The notes below the pieces were generated by a model that saw only the letters and a program-made list of their open reading frames with translations, ran no database searches and was not told where the DNA came from. DNA of 34,513 nucleotides. Origin: a virus. Positions 27,354 to 34,513 of this stretch are shown piece after piece; the first letter of the stretch is position 1; the number at the start of each line of letters is the position of its first letter. The stretch is from positions 1-34,513 of IMG/VR virus record IMGVR_UViG_3300034355_000047, one strand, 5' to 3'. The translations under genes were made by a program, and so were the position numbers.

Positions 27354-29228
27354 ATGGCCTACAGTCCAATCGAAGACAAATACTTGTCGGCGCTGACTGC
27401 TATGCAGTTTCCAGACGAGCCGCCAATGCCAGAGCCAACCGCTCCAGAGCAAGCAGCGCCAGCTGGCCAAAAGCCAGGTGACGTGCTAGTGGCCGAGGCT
27501 GGCTCACGTAATCTTCCAGAGCAGGCCTACAGTGGTCGCTACCCTGACAGCATGAAAGCTATTGAGCCAACCGTGCGCGAGCGTTTGGCTAGCATATTGC
27601 AGTCTAGCTTTGAGGGATTGGGCATGGATCGCTACAAGGCTCGCCAGAACGCTCAGACGTTGATTGGCGGGGGTAGTAGCAACCTACCTTTAAACATAGG
27701 CTTGGCTGACTTTGTGCCGTTTTTAGGCACAGGTTTACAGACCGAAGAGGCCGCCATCATGGGTGGTGAATCTATTGAGTCTGCCAAGCGTGGCGAACTT
27801 GGTACAGCTGCACTGCAAGCTGGTGGTGCTGTGGTTGGCTTGGTGCCTGGTGTAGCTGGAACAGTCAAAGCTGGCAAGACGCTGGTGCCAAAGGCTGGCG
27901 AGATGGCCATCAAGAGCATGGAGATGTTGGGCACACCAGTGCAATTGAATATCGTAGAGCCATCTAAATTTAATCCTAAAGTTGAGTTGCCAAAAGCTGT
28001 AGATGCTGTTGCCAATGATCCAGCTTTAAGCGTCTATTTACCACAAGCGCAGCGAGCACCATCAGTTGCGTTGCGTTTGACTAGGCCAGAGATAAAAGGT
28101 ACTGGAAAAAATGATACGTTGGTTGTGAGTGATATTGGTTTGGTTTTAGAAAAGGCGCAGCTAGCGCTTAATAAAGGCAAACCGCTTGACCCAACAAAAC
28201 CTAAAGATCTAGTCAAGATGGTTGACTCGGCTACAGCAGAAGCTCAATACCAAATGTCGCAGCCAATCAGTGGCGCGACGTGGTACGAAGATGATGTTTT
28301 CCAAGCCTTTGCGCTTGGGTCAAAGATTGTCCCAGAGCTTGCAACAGATGAGCCATTGCGTGTGTTGACAACCGCTTTTGCGGCGTCTACTAGTTACAAC
28401 AAGCGAGCCTCTGAGAACTGGTCTGTAGCAATGCGGATTACTGAAGACCTAATGAAAACTGGCAAGGTCGCATCTAGAAACCCAGACAATGGCAAGCTAT
28501 GGGGCGGCACTACTGGGCCAACTATGGAGCAGCAATTAAAGCTGCATGAATTCATGATTGGCAAAATGGGTATGGATGGCTACGCAGAGTGGCTACTGAC
28601 ACCGCACACCGTCAAAGAAATTAGCGATATGAAGGCGGCGTCTGGGCTGTATAAAACCCCTGGCGTACCTGGTAAAGCAACCGATCTCAAAATGGGCTCT
28701 TTCATCATGGGTGAAAAGGGTGGCGCTTTCTTCCTAAACCTAAACGGCATCAAGGAAACAACCGCAGACAAGTGGTTTACTAGGACATACAACCGACATA
28801 CCGGAACACTAACCACCGGCCCAATCAGCGAGCAAGGCTTGGTTGATGCACCACGCAATGAGGCTGAGCGCTCAGTAATGAAAGAGTTTAATAGATCTGT
28901 TGCTACCAACATGAAGCTAGACGAGCAGGCAAACCAAGCGGTATTGTGGTACTACGAGCAGAGCTTGTACTACAATATGGGAATCAAATCTGCAAGATCG
29001 GAGAGTTTTTCAGATGGAGCAAAAACCTTACTCAATGCCAGAGGAATCACCTTCACAGAAGCAGAGCTCGCTGGAGCTAGAGGCCGCGGCAATGCGGGTC
29101 AAGTTGCAGCAGAATCGCCAAGCACTGCAGGAGCAGGGAATACAGTCGGCGTCGGACAAGCTGCGCCAGCTGAGCCAGCAACAACCGTAACACGGGGCCG
29201 TGGCGCTCCTAAGTCTGGAGCTAAATAA
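27354..29228 (+). CDS. Internal virion protein with unrecognised central domain (DUF7178-like?)
   Basis: 624 residues. N-terminal ~110 residues are Pro/Glu-rich then helical; residues ~120-185 contain hydrophobic Gly-rich stretches (ALQAGGAVVGLVPGVAGTVK), possible membrane-active segments. The region ~290-560 (ISGATWYEDDVFQAFALGS, then AFAASTSYNKRASENW, then NQAVLWYYEQSLYYNMG) looks like a compact all-helical domain I associate with DUF7178 in phage virion proteins. The C-terminus is an Ala/Gly-rich tail. The central coding sequence is visibly richer in A+T than its flanks. Role probably DNA ejection or envelope passage. Confidence 0.6.
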   Translation: MAYSPIEDKYLSALTAMQFPDEPPMPEPTAPEQAAPAGQKPGDVLVAEAGSRNLPEQAYSGRYPDSMKAIEPTVRERLASILQSSFEGLGMDRYKARQNAQTLIGGGSSNLPLNIGLADFVPFLGTGLQTEEAAIMGGESIESAKRGELGTAALQAGGAVVGLVPGVAGTVKAGKTLVPKAGEMAIKSMEMLGTPVQLNIVEPSKFNPKVELPKAVDAVANDPALSVYLPQAQRAPSVALRLTRPEIKGTGKNDTLVVSDIGLVLEKAQLALNKGKPLDPTKPKDLVKMVDSATAEAQYQMSQPISGATWYEDDVFQAFALGSKIVPELATDEPLRVLTTAFAASTSYNKRASENWSVAMRITEDLMKTGKVASRNPDNGKLWGGTTGPTMEQQLKLHEFMIGKMGMDGYAEWLLTPHTVKEISDMKAASGLYKTPGVPGKATDLKMGSFIMGEKGGAFFLNLNGIKETTADKWFTRTYNRHTGTLTTGPISEQGLVDAPRNEAERSVMKEFNRSVATNMKLDEQANQAVLWYYEQSLYYNMGIKSARSESFSDGAKTLLNARGITFTEAELAGARGRGNAGQVAAESPSTAGAGNTVGVGQAAPAEPATTVTRGRGAPKSGAK

Positions 29229-32074
29229 TGGCCATTGAACAAAAGCCCCTAGAGCAGCGACTAGGCCAGATCTTGCCAGGCGCTGAGCCAACCACGCCGG
29301 CCGAAGACGTACCACTAGAGCCAATGCCAGGCGCTGACCAAGGCGTCGTTGAACCCCAGCCGTCTGTCGAGCCTGGTACACCCACCATGGAAGAGGGCGT
29401 GCAGATAGCTGGCCCAATGGACGCCGCCATTCGCAAGCTGATTACCAAGCAAGCAACCAAGGCCGAGCGAAACTTAGTGCCAGAGGCTGCCCGTGCTGTT
29501 GAAGGCGAGCTGCCAGAAGCTGCCAAGGCCGGCCGGTTTAAGCTGATCCCAGAGGCTGACCAGACCCTGACGGATGAAGTCAGCCGTGCGGTCAGTCGCA
29601 GGCAAACATTTGGCATCACACAGGGCAAGCCTGGTGGCACGCCTGATGAGCCATTTAACCTATCGCGTTACCAGACAGAAGATGCCGCAGCCATTGTGGG
29701 TGGCGTGGCTGACGCGCTAAACATTAAGACAAAGGCAGTGACCTTTGACGAGATCAAGGCCAAGGCTGCAGAGTCTGGTATCAGCGAGGCATTCTTGTCC
29801 CGTCTAATTGGCAGCGATGGTCGCATGATGGCTAACGCTGTTGACACCTACAAAGCGCTTGAGGTGTTGGAGTCTAGCGCCAACGAGCTGGATCGCCTGT
29901 TCAAGATGGTTAACAGTGGCCAGGCTACTGATGTAGACAAGCTGGTGCTGCGCCAGCAGATCGCTTTCCATGGCTTGATCCAGCGTGGCGTCAAGGGTAT
30001 ACAAACCGAGACTGCTAGAGCGCTGGCTGTGTTTCGCATTCCACGCGATGGCAACGCTGCCATTGTGCGTCAGGTCATAGACGAGTATGGTGGCGACGCT
30101 GCGCTGTCTGATTTGGCCAAGTCTTATTTGACTATCGAGTCGCGTGCAGCTCGCAATGCTTTGGTAGAAAAGTCAATGACGTCTGGCATAAAAGATGTGT
30201 GGTTTACCACCTACATCAACGGGCTGCTTTCTAGCCCTGTGTCTCACGCAAAGAACATTGTCTCCAATGCAGCCTTTGGTTTGTACCAAATACCAGAGCG
30301 CTTGGTTGCATCCTTCTACAGCAATGTGTTGCCACCAAATGTGCGCTCATTTAAGGCGCTGGTGCCTGGTAGCGAAAACGACAAGATCGCCTACGACGAA
30401 GCGCTGACCATGATTCAGTCGCTGCGCAATGGCTTGGTTGAGGGCTTTGACTTGGCCACTACGGCGTTCAAGAAAAACCAGCCAAGCGACTTGATGAGCA
30501 AGATTGAGGCGCAGCGTGGCACTGACATGCCGGCCATTAGTTCAGCGGCCTTTGGCATCGAGCAAGACAAGTGGCTAGGCAAGGCCATTGACTTCTATGG
30601 CACGGCAGTCACTATGCCAGGCAGAATGTTGATGGCAGAAGATGAGTTCTTTAAGGGCACGCTCTACCGCATGGAGCTCAACACCCAGATTACTCGCCGC
30701 AGCAAGTCGGTATACCGCGATGCAATTGACTCTGGAATGTCAGAGGCAGACGCGCTGGCCAAGGCAGAGGCAGAGGCTGTTAGCCTGTTCCAGAACCCAC
30801 CCCGTGATCTGGATGAGGCAGCAACTGTGTTTGCACAAAAGGGAACATTTACTGCTGAGTTACCACCAGCTCTAAAGAACCTGCAGCAAACATTTAACCA
30901 TCCAGCTCTAAAGATTGTGGTGCCGTTCTTCAAGACCCCAGCCAACATTGGCTTGCAGGTTATTGAGCGCACACCGTTTGCCCCGCTGTCTTCACAGTGG
31001 CGCGAGGAGATCGCTAAAGGCGGCGTGTACCGAGATATGGCATTGGCCAAGGTAACACTAGGCTCGGCAGTGCTGGCCACCTTTGCGGCCTTGTCTGGAG
31101 AGGGCAGCATCACTGGACGTGGCCCAGCTCGCAAGGCAGACCGCGATGCGTTGATACGCGATGGCTGGCAGCCCTACTCTATCAAGGTCGGCGACAAGTA
31201 CTACAGCTACAGCGGCATGGAGCCAGTCTCTGCGCTGATGGCCATTGCTGCGGACTACGCTGAATATGCCAAGCATGAGCAAGACGCTAGCAAGATTGAA
31301 GAGGTTTTCTTGGGTGCTACCTACGGGCTGTATGAGTACCTAAAGGAGCAGCCTTACTTGCAAGGTGTCGCTGATGTGGCCAAGCTAGTTGGCACTAGCC
31401 AGCAGGGTGAAGTAGACGGCAAGAAGATTGTGGATGGCTTGACCAAACAGCTTGGTGGCTTTGTGATTGGTGGCTCGCCAGCTGGCGTCTATAGCTCACT
31501 GCTTGCTGGTATTGAGCGCCTGTCAGATCCAACCAACCGAGACACTCGCGCTAGCCCAGAGCTGCCCATGGGTGTGCGTGGCTTTATTGAGGCATTCAAC
31601 AAGTACAAGTCGCGCCTGCCTTACTTCAGCGCTGACTTACCAGAGATGCTGAACTTGTGGGGAGATCCAACCAAGTCAGGCACAGGCGCAGGCTATGAGC
31701 TGGTGCTGCCTACAAGAGTGACGCCCCAGCAATTCTCTGAGGTGGACGACTTGCTAGTGCGCATGGGCTCACCCATTGGTATGCCAGAGCGCAAGATTGA
31801 TGGCATTGAGATGGACGCCGTCCAATACAACCGATTGCTAACCATCTATGGCAAGGAGCTGCCGGCCAAGCAAGAGGTCTTAAACATGATGCAAACACCA
31901 GGCTTTGACCTGCTGTCGCTAGATGATCAGCAAAAGACAGTGCAGCGCGTGCATTCCAAATACATGGACGCAGCCAAGCAACAACTCAAATCAGAAGACA
32001 CCAGTTTGCAGGCCAAGATTGATGAGCTCAAAGAGCTTAAAAAAGCCAACGGCCTCTATTACAAACCGGACTAA
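29228..32074 (+). CDS. Large internal virion/ejection protein (T7 gp16-type position)
   Basis: 948 residues. N-terminal Pro/Glu-rich tail, then helical domains. TTYINGLLSSPVSHAKNIVS followed by FGLYQIPERLVA, and VVPFFKTPANIGLQVIERTP, are recurrent motifs of the large ejection proteins of podoviruses. A hydrophobic segment (KVTLGSAVLATFAALSG) may enter the membrane. No transglycosylase motif was seen, unlike T7 gp16. It would form part of the trans-envelope channel. The start abuts the preceding stop. Confidence 0.78.
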   Translation: MAIEQKPLEQRLGQILPGAEPTTPAEDVPLEPMPGADQGVVEPQPSVEPGTPTMEEGVQIAGPMDAAIRKLITKQATKAERNLVPEAARAVEGELPEAAKAGRFKLIPEADQTLTDEVSRAVSRRQTFGITQGKPGGTPDEPFNLSRYQTEDAAAIVGGVADALNIKTKAVTFDEIKAKAAESGISEAFLSRLIGSDGRMMANAVDTYKALEVLESSANELDRLFKMVNSGQATDVDKLVLRQQIAFHGLIQRGVKGIQTETARALAVFRIPRDGNAAIVRQVIDEYGGDAALSDLAKSYLTIESRAARNALVEKSMTSGIKDVWFTTYINGLLSSPVSHAKNIVSNAAFGLYQIPERLVASFYSNVLPPNVRSFKALVPGSENDKIAYDEALTMIQSLRNGLVEGFDLATTAFKKNQPSDLMSKIEAQRGTDMPAISSAAFGIEQDKWLGKAIDFYGTAVTMPGRMLMAEDEFFKGTLYRMELNTQITRRSKSVYRDAIDSGMSEADALAKAEAEAVSLFQNPPRDLDEAATVFAQKGTFTAELPPALKNLQQTFNHPALKIVVPFFKTPANIGLQVIERTPFAPLSSQWREEIAKGGVYRDMALAKVTLGSAVLATFAALSGEGSITGRGPARKADRDALIRDGWQPYSIKVGDKYYSYSGMEPVSALMAIAADYAEYAKHEQDASKIEEVFLGATYGLYEYLKEQPYLQGVADVAKLVGTSQQGEVDGKKIVDGLTKQLGGFVIGGSPAGVYSSLLAGIERLSDPTNRDTRASPELPMGVRGFIEAFNKYKSRLPYFSADLPEMLNLWGDPTKSGTGAGYELVLPTRVTPQQFSEVDDLLVRMGSPIGMPERKIDGIEMDAVQYNRLLTIYGKELPAKQEVLNMMQTPGFDLLSLDDQQKTVQRVHSKYMDAAKQQLKSEDTSLQAKIDELKELKKANGLYYKPD

Positions 32075-32103
32075 AACCATACAATTAGGACAGGAGAAAT
32101 ATC

Positions 32104-33753
32104 ATGCCAGTGCCAATTAGTAACGTAACCAGACGTGCAGTCTACTCGCCTACCGGCGCTGGTGGCGCAGGCCCCTATGCGTTTACCTTTGAGATTCTGG
32201 CCAACACAGACATTGCCGTCTACAAAGACGAGGTGCTGCTGACGTTGACCACCCACTACACGGTTAGCATTGCGTCTAACGGCACAGGCTCGGTGACCAT
32301 CACAGCCACCGGCTTGGCCTTGTCTCCAACAAGCCCCACACAATACGCCATTGTCGGCAACCGGACTATATCTCGCACAACAGACTTCACCACCGGCGGT
32401 GACTTCTTTGCTAACACGCTAAACGACGAGCTCGACCAGCAGACCATCTTTGCCCAGCAAAACGCTGAAGGGTTGACCAGGTCTTTGCAAGCGCCGCAGA
32501 CAGACCCGACAACCATCAACATGATATTGCCGCTTGCGTCACTGCGAGCCAACAAGACGCTAGGCTTTGATGCCAACGGCAACCCGGCTCTAGGCGAGAC
32601 GCTAGGCACCAACCGTGGCAACTGGGCTGCTGGCACTGTCTACTATGTGCGAGACATAGCAAAGGACACAACCACAAACAATATCTTCCAGGTAATCACA
32701 GCGCATACATCAAGCGGGTCTTTGCCAATCACAACCAATACTGACTCTGCAAAGTGGACACTGCTGGTGGACGCAGCCTCTGCGACAACATCTGCTACAG
32801 CTGCTGCAGCGTCTGCCTCGGCAGCCAGCACATCAGCGAGTAACGCATCTACCTCGGCAAGCAACGCAAGCACTAGCGCAAGCAATGCGTCTAGCTCGGC
32901 GTCTGCTGCCAGCACATCGGCCAGCAATGCATCAATTGCACAGACAGCTGCAGAGGCTGCGAGAGATCAGACTTTGGCTGTGTATGACAGCTTTGATGAT
33001 CGCTATCTTGGTAGCAAAACAAGTGATCCATCTGTAGACAATGATGGCAATGCTCTAGTGGCTGGCACGATTTACTTCAATAGCGTATCTGGTGTGATGC
33101 GCCTATACACTGGCAGCGCGTGGGTGGCAGCTTATGTCCAGGGCGTGGCATCAAGTATCAGTTTCACTCCAGCTGGCGGTGTGGCTGCTAGCAACGTGCA
33201 GACTGCTATTGAGGAAGTGGACAGCGAGAAGTTGGCAAAGGCTAGTAACTTGTCTGACCTGGCTAGCGCAGCAACTGCTAGGACTAATCTAGGCTTAGTG
33301 ATTGGCACAAACGTACAGGCTTGGGATGCTGACCTAGATACGTTTGCTGGAAAGACTGCGCCCACTGGCACTATTGTCGGCACATCTGATTCACAGACGC
33401 TAACCAACAAGACACTGACAAACCCCACAGTAACCAACTATGTTGAAACTGTGGTGGCTATCGGTAACTCAGGCACAACCCAGACCCTAGCCCTTACCAA
33501 TGGAACTGTGCAGACTGTGACGATGACGGGTAACTGCACATTCACCATGCCAACTGCAACGGCTGGTAAGTCATTCATTCTGATAGCGGTGCAAGATGGA
33601 ACAGGCTCACGCACAGCGACATTCACAAGTGTTAAGTGGGCTGGTGGAACTGCACCAACATTGACCACTACGGCAACCACAGGGCGAGACATCTTGACCT
33701 TTGTTGCTGACGGCACTAACTGGTACGGCACTTACGCACAGGCGTTTGCATAA
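32104..33753 (+). CDS. Tail fibre protein with T7-type N-terminal domain
   Basis: 549 residues. The first ~130 residues (RRAVYSPTGAGGAGPYAFTF, VYKDEVLLTLTTHYTVSI, FFANTLNDELDQQTIFAQQN) match the T7 fibre domain that attaches to the tail. Residues ~222-282 are Ala/Ser/Asn repeats, probably a trimeric coiled coil. SNLSDLASAATARTNLG and DSQTLTNKTLTNPTV are common phage fibre repeats. The C-terminal ~100 residues (NGTVQTVTMTGNCTFTMPTA...) form a beta domain. AGGAGA lies before ATG 32104. It anchors the receptor-binding proteins; the large tail protein follows with TAATG coupling. Confidence 0.92.
   Translation: MPVPISNVTRRAVYSPTGAGGAGPYAFTFEILANTDIAVYKDEVLLTLTTHYTVSIASNGTGSVTITATGLALSPTSPTQYAIVGNRTISRTTDFTTGGDFFANTLNDELDQQTIFAQQNAEGLTRSLQAPQTDPTTINMILPLASLRANKTLGFDANGNPALGETLGTNRGNWAAGTVYYVRDIAKDTTTNNIFQVITAHTSSGSLPITTNTDSAKWTLLVDAASATTSATAAAASASAASTSASNASTSASNASTSASNASSSASAASTSASNASIAQTAAEAARDQTLAVYDSFDDRYLGSKTSDPSVDNDGNALVAGTIYFNSVSGVMRLYTGSAWVAAYVQGVASSISFTPAGGVAASNVQTAIEEVDSEKLAKASNLSDLASAATARTNLGLVIGTNVQAWDADLDTFAGKTAPTGTIVGTSDSQTLTNKTLTNPTVTNYVETVVAIGNSGTTQTLALTNGTVQTVTMTGNCTFTMPTATAGKSFILIAVQDGTGSRTATFTSVKWAGGTAPTLTTTATTGRDILTFVADGTNWYGTYAQAFA
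32821..32940 (+). repeat. Ala/Ser/Asn heptad-like repeat in fibre gene
   Basis: Residues ~240-278 repeat STSASNA-type units of seven residues. The DNA repeats are imperfect, with codon changes between copies, so the protein pattern rather than the DNA is conserved. Copy number may vary by recombination, changing fibre length. Confidence 0.75.
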
Positions 33754-34513
33754 TGTTTGCATCAAAAGATACTCTGCTGACAAGACCTAGCGGTGGCTAC
33801 TCAATAGCCCGTAGTGTGCGTTTTCGTTCTAGTGCTAGTGCGTACTTTAATAGAACATTTGGAACTCCAACAACTCAAAATATTTGGACATGGAGTGGTT
33901 GGATTAAGCGTGGGGTATTGACTGGTCAACAATGGTTTTTTGGTGCTGGTGGAACTTCTAATCCAAGAGAAGGATTTAATTTTCTTTCGGATAACACGCT
34001 TGATTTCACAAACAATACTGGTGGTTCACCATCTTTTAATATAACAACTACTCAAGTATTTCGTGACCCTTCGGCTTGGTATCACATCATTATTGCTTTT
34101 GATAGCACTCAAGCAACTGCATCCAACAGAATTAAAGTGTATGTAAATGGAACACAAGTAACTGCTTTTAATACTGCGTCATACCCATCGTTAAATGCTA
34201 ATGCTCAATACATAAACAGTTCTGGAACTATCCACAATATTGGCGCATTACCTAATGGCACAGGCCCGTTTGACGGCTACCTAACCGAAATCAACTTTAT
34301 TGACGGACAAGCCCTAACCCCATCTTCATTTGGTGAAACAGATTCAATTACTGGCGTATGGAAACCAAAAGCATATTCTGGTACTTACGGCACAAATGGC
34401 TTTGAACTGAACTTTAGCGATAACAGCAACAACACAGCCGCCACTATCGGCAAGGACTATTCTGGCAACGGCAACAACTGGACACCTAACAACATTAGCG
34501 TGACTGCTGGTGT
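33753..34513 (+). CDS. Large tail/receptor-binding protein, N-terminal part (continues at position 1)
   Basis: N-terminal 211 residues before the repeat begins, then continuing in phase into 1-1820 for 817 residues in total. ATG 33753 shares its A with the fibre stop (TAATG). RSVRFRSSASAYFNRTFGTP, then IWTWSGWIKRG, then SAWYHIIIAFDSTQ and DGYLTEINFIDGQALTPSSF form a LamG/concanavalin-like jelly roll (residues ~20-195), a carbohydrate-binding fold. Hand count of one 60-base line here gives 35% G+C against 57% in a line of the fibre gene, so the boundary at 33753 is a composition step. Probably the receptor-binding tip. Confidence 0.85.
   Translation, partial: MFASKDTLLTRPSGGYSIARSVRFRSSASAYFNRTFGTPTTQNIWTWSGWIKRGVLTGQQWFFGAGGTSNPREGFNFLSDNTLDFTNNTGGSPSFNITTTQVFRDPSAWYHIIIAFDSTQATASNRIKVYVNGTQVTAFNTASYPSLNANAQYINSSGTIHNIGALPNGTGPFDGYLTEINFIDGQALTPSSFGETDSITGVWKPKAYSGTYGTNGFELNFSDNSNNTAATIGKDYSGNGNNWTPNNISVTAG
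34387..34513. repeat. Terminal direct repeat, copy 2 (circular-closure overlap)
   Basis: Identical to bases 1-127. Joining the two copies removes the redundancy and restores one uninterrupted 817-codon tail gene. Confidence 0.95.

Noticed and set aside
32821-32940. CRISPR-like or tandem DNA repeat array
   Set aside because: The repetition is at protein level (Ala/Ser/Asn units) with differing codons and no spacers; it is a fibre coiled coil.
32104-34513. Diversity-generating retroelement, considered because the head genes resemble BPP-1
   Set aside because: No reverse transcriptase and no template/variable repeat pair was found by eye.

Overview
The window is one complete, circularly closed genome of a short-tailed (podovirus-type) tailed phage. 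The first 127 bases are repeated exactly as the last 127, and one open reading frame runs in phase across that junction, so the unique sequence is 34,386 bp. Head and tail genes follow the T7-like/BPP-1-like plan: head-tail connector, Bbp19-like protein, scaffold, capsid, small head protein, tail tube A, nozzle, internal virion proteins, T7-type fibre. No RNA polymerase, DNA polymerase, helicase, CI-type repressor, tRNA, CRISPR array or reverse transcriptase was seen, so transcription and most replication must use host enzymes. The mixed G+C and the resemblance to BPP-1 head genes suggest a proteobacterial, possibly betaproteobacterial, host; this is inference.

Layout. Positions 1-5666 (+) hold the end of a receptor-binding-type tail protein, an AT-rich HNH endonuclease, a fibre-assembly-like protein, small membrane proteins, and a lysis cassette (holin candidate, Rz with nested Rz1, GH19-type endolysin). 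Positions 5663-8770 (-) form a compact recombination operon: RecT, YqaJ-type exonuclease, small unknowns and a serine recombinase. It converges on the lysis cassette through a hairpin holding both stop codons. The divergent control region 8771-8903 separates it from the operon 8904-14038 (+): ribbon-helix-helix regulator, RuvC-like resolvase, zinc-ribbon protein, C5 methyltransferase, lambda-O-like initiator containing three 18-bp iterons (probable origin), SSB-like protein and small terminase. Large terminase follows, then a promoter/operator copy at 15584-15612, a cupin, coiled-coil virion proteins and the whole structural module to the end.

Regulation. The word GATATACA occurs three times at promoter-like positions: on both strands of the 8771-8903 region and upstream of the structural module at 15605. 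Two of the copies are halves of a related 19-bp palindrome. A plausible model is that the ribbon-helix-helix protein made from 8904 binds these sites and links early and late transcription.

The most unusual locus is the 588-bp gene-free gap between scaffold and capsid (20342-20929). It holds a strong terminator, then a possible stand-alone small RNA of about 94 nt with its own promoter, a nested three-helix fold, a perfect 7-bp pseudoknot and a U-tract terminator. A further unexplained stretch with repeats follows, then a near-consensus promoter and a structured capsid leader. I do not recognise the RNA as a known family.
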